From contig DYCJ01000059.1 in NCBI GenBank assembly GCA_019418195.1, positions 4,508 through 12,301 of the forward strand: a stretch of DNA of 7,794 bases, given 5' to 3'. This DNA comes from Clostridiales bacterium (lineage in GTDB: Bacteria; Bacillota; Clostridia; Lachnospirales; Lachnospiraceae). Numbering within the stretch: the stretch's first letter is position 1; each line of letters starts with the position of its first letter. This document shows, one piece after another, positions 5,293 to 7,794 of the stretch. A model generated the notes under the pieces. The model saw nothing but the letters and a program-made list of their open reading frames with translations. It ran no database searches and was not told the origin of the DNA. The translations under genes and the position numbers were made by a program.

Positions 5293-6156
5293 TCACTTGG
5301 CAGGCATCCGGAAACTGTAATCTACGATTCCGTTCTCCCACTGTCCCTGCACCAGATATACACATCCCGGCTGTGCGGTAAATTCGGGATTTCCTTTCTC
5401 ATTTTCCTGTACTTCTACAGAAGTACCCTCCTGTATCTCAGCCGTGCTGTCCTGATACTGTCCCAGCAAAGAATCATCCCATGAAAGTATCTGAATACTT
5501 TCAGGTTTTTCATCAAACTCCAGTTCAATAGACATTGGTTCTGACAGTTTTGTCACCTCTGTTGGCTCAGTCTGCAGAATATGGGGTGCATCTGTAGTAA
5601 TGGTGGTTCTTTCTCCATTTTCCTCGTAAGTCCACGTGTAGCTTAAAGCCTCCGGGATCATTACCGCCACAGACGCCAGTTCATCCGTATAGCATACATT
5701 CAGGTAAGGGAGCTGGGCGGGATCTTTTTCCGGAAAAAGCTCATCCAGATAATGCCCGTATTTCTGTGTATACTTCTGACTTGCCTGTTTCGTTCTTTCA
5801 ATCTTAGTAATTCCGTGATACTGGGCAGGATACGATTGTGCCATAATTCCGTTTCCATAGATGTTTACCACATCTCCGTTCTTCAGATCTTGTTCTTTAA
5901 TCTTCTCGCCCTTTTCATCATAGAGTTCTCCTTCGGGTATTGTCCCTGTAAACGGATACTCCGCTTCCAGATTTACAAAAAGACTATTCCCATTCTCTTT
6001 TTTTAAATAAACTGCCTGCATGGTATTGCCACTATCCGACCATGTCTTATCCGACGATTCATCCCGCATAAAATGATTTCGTATTCCTGCTGCTAATATA
6101 ATCACTACCAGCAAAACCACGCCGATTCCGAATATAAGTTTTGTATTTTTACTCAT
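5293..6156 (-). CDS. Membrane-anchored two-domain protein with DUF3221/YobA-like domain
   Basis: The 287-residue protein has a basic start (MSKNTK), one hydrophobic helix (about 8-24, IFGIGVVLLVVIILAAG) and a long outer part, so it should face outward, single-pass. Residues about 46-135 (MQAVYLKKENGNSLFVNLE, DLKNGDVVNIYG, MAQSYPAQYHGITKI) have the DUF3221/YobA pattern, with a G-D-x-V strand followed by an SYPAQ loop, suggesting a small beta-barrel. Residues about 148-287 (YLNVCYTDELASVAVMIPE, and PGCVYLVQGQWENGIVDYSF near the end) look like an additional beta-sandwich of unknown role. GGGAG lies five bases before the chosen ATG; an in-frame ATG four codons earlier overlaps that site. The 6213-6599 gene is its near copy without the second domain (56 of 95 aligned positions identical, counted by hand). 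Substrate or ligand unknown. Confidence 0.82.
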   Translation of the reverse strand: MSKNTKLIFGIGVVLLVVIILAAGIRNHFMRDESSDKTWSDSGNTMQAVYLKKENGNSLFVNLEAEYPFTGTIPEGELYDEKGEKIKEQDLKNGDVVNIYGNGIMAQSYPAQYHGITKIERTKQASQKYTQKYGHYLDELFPEKDPAQLPYLNVCYTDELASVAVMIPEALSYTWTYEENGERTTITTDAPHILQTEPTEVTKLSEPMSIELEFDEKPESIQILSWDDSLLGQYQDSTAEIQEGTSVEVQENEKGNPEFTAQPGCVYLVQGQWENGIVDYSFRMPAK

Positions 6157-6212
6157 AATATCTCCCATAAATAAAATTCGAATGAATTCTTAATACAATA
6201 TTGTGCCGCCAA

Positions 6213-6599
6213 TTAATATTCTCCGAGAAAATGCTCGTATTCTTCTATATAATTCTGATTTGCGTTTTCCGTTCTTTTTATTTTTGTGATTCCGTCATAC
6301 TTACCGGGAGAAGAATCATCCATGGCCCTATCCCCATAAATATTCAATACATCCCCATTATTCAAATCTTTCTCCGAAATCTTTTTCCCATTTTCATCAT
6401 ACAGTCTTTCCTGCGGTATAGGACCTCTAAAAGGGAAACCATCTTCCATATTGACAAAAATGCTATTACCATTTTCATTTTTTAAATAGACTGCTTCCAT
6501 AGGGCGCATTCGCGGTAATATTATTGGGACTGCCACTAAAATGACGATCACCAGCAATACTACACCAATAAAAACTATCCGTTTTTTTCGTTCTTTCAT
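6213..6599 (-). CDS. Short membrane-anchored paralog with DUF3221/YobA-like domain
   Basis: The 128-residue protein has a basic start (MKERKKR), a hydrophobic helix (about 8-28) and an outer domain PMEAVYLKNENGNSIFVNME, DLNNGDVLNIYG, then GKYDGITKIKRT. It aligns with the neighbouring 287-residue protein over about 95 residues with more than half identical, then stops at HFLGEY where the longer one reads HYLDELFPEKDP and continues. The SYPAQ loop is changed to SSPGK, so this copy may have lost a function or gained a different one. Its TAGGA ribosome site overlaps the stop of the upstream flavodoxin gene, ten bases away, which argues for coupled expression. It ends 56 bases before its paralog. 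Probably a local duplication followed by loss of the second domain; function unknown. Confidence 0.8.
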   Translation of the reverse strand: MKERKKRIVFIGVVLLVIVILVAVPIILPRMRPMEAVYLKNENGNSIFVNMEDGFPFRGPIPQERLYDENGKKISEKDLNNGDVLNIYGDRAMDDSSPGKYDGITKIKRTENANQNYIEEYEHFLGEY

Positions 6600-6609
6600 T
6601 TTCTTTTTC

Positions 6610-7137
6610 CTAATGTTTTATATACTCAATCAGCGGTTCCAGATACTTCTTATCCGTCCAGTCGCATTTCTGTCCGACCGCACACATCAGTGCTTTCATC
6701 CACGGCTCATATGTGGACGGGTCTTTTTTCCCGACTGCCTTTTGCAGCATCCTGCACATGGTGCGGTCTGTGAATGTCATTGCCTCTTCATCCCACGCTC
6801 CCCGTCCGTAGAACATAGGAATATCGTGTAAATCGTCTTTCAGATTATGTTCCTTAACTTCTTTCAGTGCCTTTTCATCATATGGTGAAGCTCCCACACA
6901 GAACACCGCCGTTCTTTTGCCTGCAAGTGCATTTTTATTCTTTCTGAGATAGGATATTCCCGCAATTCCAGAGGCATAAACTGCACCGCATAGAACGACC
7001 GTATTATAGTCATTCATTATATCTGCTTTCGCTTTCTTTACTTCAATCGCATCAAATCCGGTTGCTTCCTGCAGCCACTGAACATATTTTTTCGTACTTC
7101 CGTATTTTGACTGATAGATAATAATCCCCTTACTCAT
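6610..7137 (-). CDS. Flavodoxin-domain protein (first copy in window)
   Basis: The 175-residue protein begins MSKGIIIYQSKYGSTKKYVQ, a clear flavodoxin strand 1 and FMN phosphate loop (SKYGST, 10-15). YNTVVLCGAVYASGIAG (44-60) and KRTAVFCVGASPYDEKA (74-90) are the next strand-loop units. PMFYGRGAWDEEAMTFTDRTMCRML (107-131) is the block also found in its paralog at 4696-5229. Flavodoxins of this short type carry electrons through FMN in the cytoplasm; this subgroup is related to protoporphyrinogen-oxidase-like flavodoxins, but length and family alone do not show that activity. The start has GGAG ten bases upstream, inside the last codons of the lipoprotein gene, whose stop is five bases away. 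The tight spacing puts it in one operon with the lipoprotein and the anchored proteins. Confidence 0.9.
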   Translation of the reverse strand: MSKGIIIYQSKYGSTKKYVQWLQEATGFDAIEVKKAKADIMNDYNTVVLCGAVYASGIAGISYLRKNKNALAGKRTAVFCVGASPYDEKALKEVKEHNLKDDLHDIPMFYGRGAWDEEAMTFTDRTMCRMLQKAVGKKDPSTYEPWMKALMCAVGQKCDWTDKKYLEPLIEYIKH

Positions 7138-7142
7138 ATTTT

Positions 7143-7547
7143 TTAATCTCCAAATGGCACGACTTCTCCTGCTTTCGCTTCAATTGAATCTGATGCCGAC
7201 TTCTCACTTTCCTCTCCGGCAATACATTCTGCCAGAGTGGATACTATTCCGTCCGGGCTGACATAGACAAGTTTTGCCTTTCCTGATGTAACTGTCAGAC
7301 TGTAGGAAATATTTACTTCTTCTACCTCGTCTGCATCAAACTCCCATATCGTATCCATTCCTTCCAGTTTTTCTGCGGAACCGCTCACCGTATGATCTGA
7401 CTGTGCACCACTGTAATTTGTCAGATTATAACTGTTGGCTTCCCCGGAAAGTGCTCTCTCATTGTCGTATACCCTTGCCCCGGTATTCATCACACATCCC
7501 GGGAGCAACAGAACCGATACTCCTGCCGCTGTTATTATTTTCCACAT
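7143..7547 (-). CDS. Small surface lipoprotein, C-terminus possibly truncated
   Basis: The 134-residue protein has a signal peptide MWKIITAAGVSVLLLPGC with a lipobox LPGC (Cys18), predicting lipidation and anchoring on the outer face. The mature part runs VYDNERALSGEANSYNLTNY, then SGSAEKLEGMDTIWEFDADE, then strand pairs ISYSLTVTSGKAKLVYVSPDG. This pattern recalls small clostridial lipoproteins of unknown function with a beta-sandwich. Those I remember continue after the DSIEAKAGE-type segment with a strand like N-R-I-K-L-V; here the chain ends GEVVPFGD, so the last strands may be lost. The start is poorly defined: an AGGAGA lies 17 bases upstream, too far, and only AAGAGA abuts the ATG. A longer frame from 7643 begins next to the -10-like box and is unlikely. 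Confidence 0.78.
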   Translation of the reverse strand: MWKIITAAGVSVLLLPGCVMNTGARVYDNERALSGEANSYNLTNYSGAQSDHTVSGSAEKLEGMDTIWEFDADEVEEVNISYSLTVTSGKAKLVYVSPDGIVSTLAECIAGEESEKSASDSIEAKAGEVVPFGD

Positions 7548-7589
7548 TCTCTTGATAGTCCGTATCTCCTCTCGGATGTTTCTGTGTTC

Positions 7590-7595
7590 ATTATA
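7590..7595 (-). promoter_or_regulatory. TATAAT, possible -10 for the lipoprotein operon
   Basis: A perfect TATAAT on the minus strand lies just after the hairpin at 7603-7638. Initiation about seven bases later would give a leader of some 36 bases before the lipoprotein ATG, which suits it. The -35 at 17-base spacing is TACTTT, a poor match, so this box competes with the candidate at 7644-7672. Confidence 0.35.
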
Positions 7596-7602
7596 ATATA
7601 AA

Positions 7603-7638
7603 AGAGAGCATAAAAGTATACTTTCTTCTATGCTCTCT
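7603..7638 (-). terminator. Hairpin with T/A-rich tail, possible terminator or leader hairpin
   Basis: On the minus strand AGAGAGCATA (7629-7638) pairs perfectly with TATGCTCTCT (7603-7612). The 16-base loop holds a second palindrome, AAAGTATACTTT. The tail is TTTATATTATAAT, so the T tract is short. It could end transcription of the gene at 7729-7794. It would also sit at the 5' tip of a message started from the promoter-like pair at 7644-7672, where it could protect or attenuate. Confidence 0.5.
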
Positions 7639-7643
7639 GCCAT

Positions 7644-7672
7644 AATATAAAATATTAAGAATTGTCTTACAA
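7644..7672 (-). promoter_or_regulatory. Promoter-like -35/-10 pair
   Basis: On the minus strand TTGTAA (7667-7672) and TATATT (7644-7649) are separated by exactly 17 bases. Each is a fair match to the sigma-A consensus. A start about seven bases downstream would fall at the base of the hairpin at 7603-7638. This stretch is AT-rich, so a chance match is possible. Confidence 0.4.
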
Positions 7673-7728
7673 TCTCTTTACTTTTCTCACTACTTTCCGG
7701 CTGTTTTGAATCATCTGCAGTCTTTAAA

Positions 7729-7794
7729 TCACTTTATTTCCCGTCGTATTTCTTCAATCTGTTCCTCGCTTAAGCCGCTTGCCGCTTTGATTAT
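7729..7794 (-). CDS. 3' end of an unidentified gene (N-terminus beyond window)
   Basis: The last 21 codons and TGA of a frame entering from the right edge read IIKAASGLSEEQIEEIRREI followed by K. The composition (SEEQIEEIRREIK) is a charged amphipathic helix, which looks like a true protein end, and the other two frames are stop-ridden or implausible. Too little is visible to name it; helical tails like this occur in many regulators and other cytoplasmic proteins. It is followed by about 90 bases before the hairpin at 7603-7638, which may terminate it. Confidence 0.5.
   Translation of the reverse strand: MIKAASGLSEEQIEEIRREIK

Noticed and set aside
6157..6212. Internal promoter between the two anchored paralogs
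   Set aside because: A TTGTAT / TTTATT pair with 17-base spacing can be drawn in this AT-rich gap, but both boxes are weak and such matches are expected by chance here.
1..7794. CRISPR array, insertion sequence transposase, rRNA or replication origin
   Set aside because: No regularly spaced direct repeats, no transposase or integrase motifs, and no rRNA or DnaA-box clusters were seen on either strand.

Overview
The window looks like accessory chromosomal DNA of a gut-type Clostridia, most likely a Lachnospiraceae member. This rests on the moderately low GC, strong AGGAG-type ribosome sites and protein families remembered from that group; no database search was possible. Every credible gene lies on the minus strand, so transcription runs from base 7794 towards base 1. 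Between about 7550 and 1 the genes are mostly separated by fewer than 75 bases, often with the ribosome site of one gene inside the end of the previous one. No terminator with a clear T tract is visible inside, so long read-through transcription is likely. No gene-free stretch exceeds 300 bases; the longest are 7548-7728 and 1683-1870.

In transcription order: the 3' tail of an unidentified gene (7729-7794); a control region with a promoter-like sequence and a hairpin (7590-7672); a small lipoprotein (7143-7547); a flavodoxin-domain protein (6610-7137); two tandem paralogous membrane-anchored proteins with a DUF3221/YobA-like domain, one short (6213-6599) and one with an extra C-terminal domain (5293-6156); and a second flavodoxin-domain protein (4696-5229). 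This first block pairs cytoplasmic flavodoxins with surface-exposed anchored proteins and may be a functional unit, but that is inference.

The middle block holds a 495-residue helical protein with C-terminal ankyrin repeats (3171-4658), possibly immunity-like. Overlapping it by 32 bases is a VOC (glyoxalase-fold) protein fused in frame to a DUF3781 domain (2567-3202). Then come a doubtful 31-codon ORF (2467-2562) and a YafP-like GNAT acetyltransferase (1871-2365).

The most unusual object is a GC-rich element at 1710-1895. It is bounded by perfect 11-bp inverted repeats and contains a perfect 18-bp inverted repeat and several smaller hairpins. It overlaps the end of the YafP-like gene, supplying its last codons and stop, and abuts the ribosome site of the next gene. 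It looks like a non-autonomous palindromic mobile element or a structured RNA.

Downstream are a nucleoside phosphorylase (909-1682), a membrane-anchored beta-rich protein (485-877), a 47-residue protein resembling a DUF2007-like family with its middle missing (326-469), and a GNAT acetyltransferase cut by the window edge (1-313).
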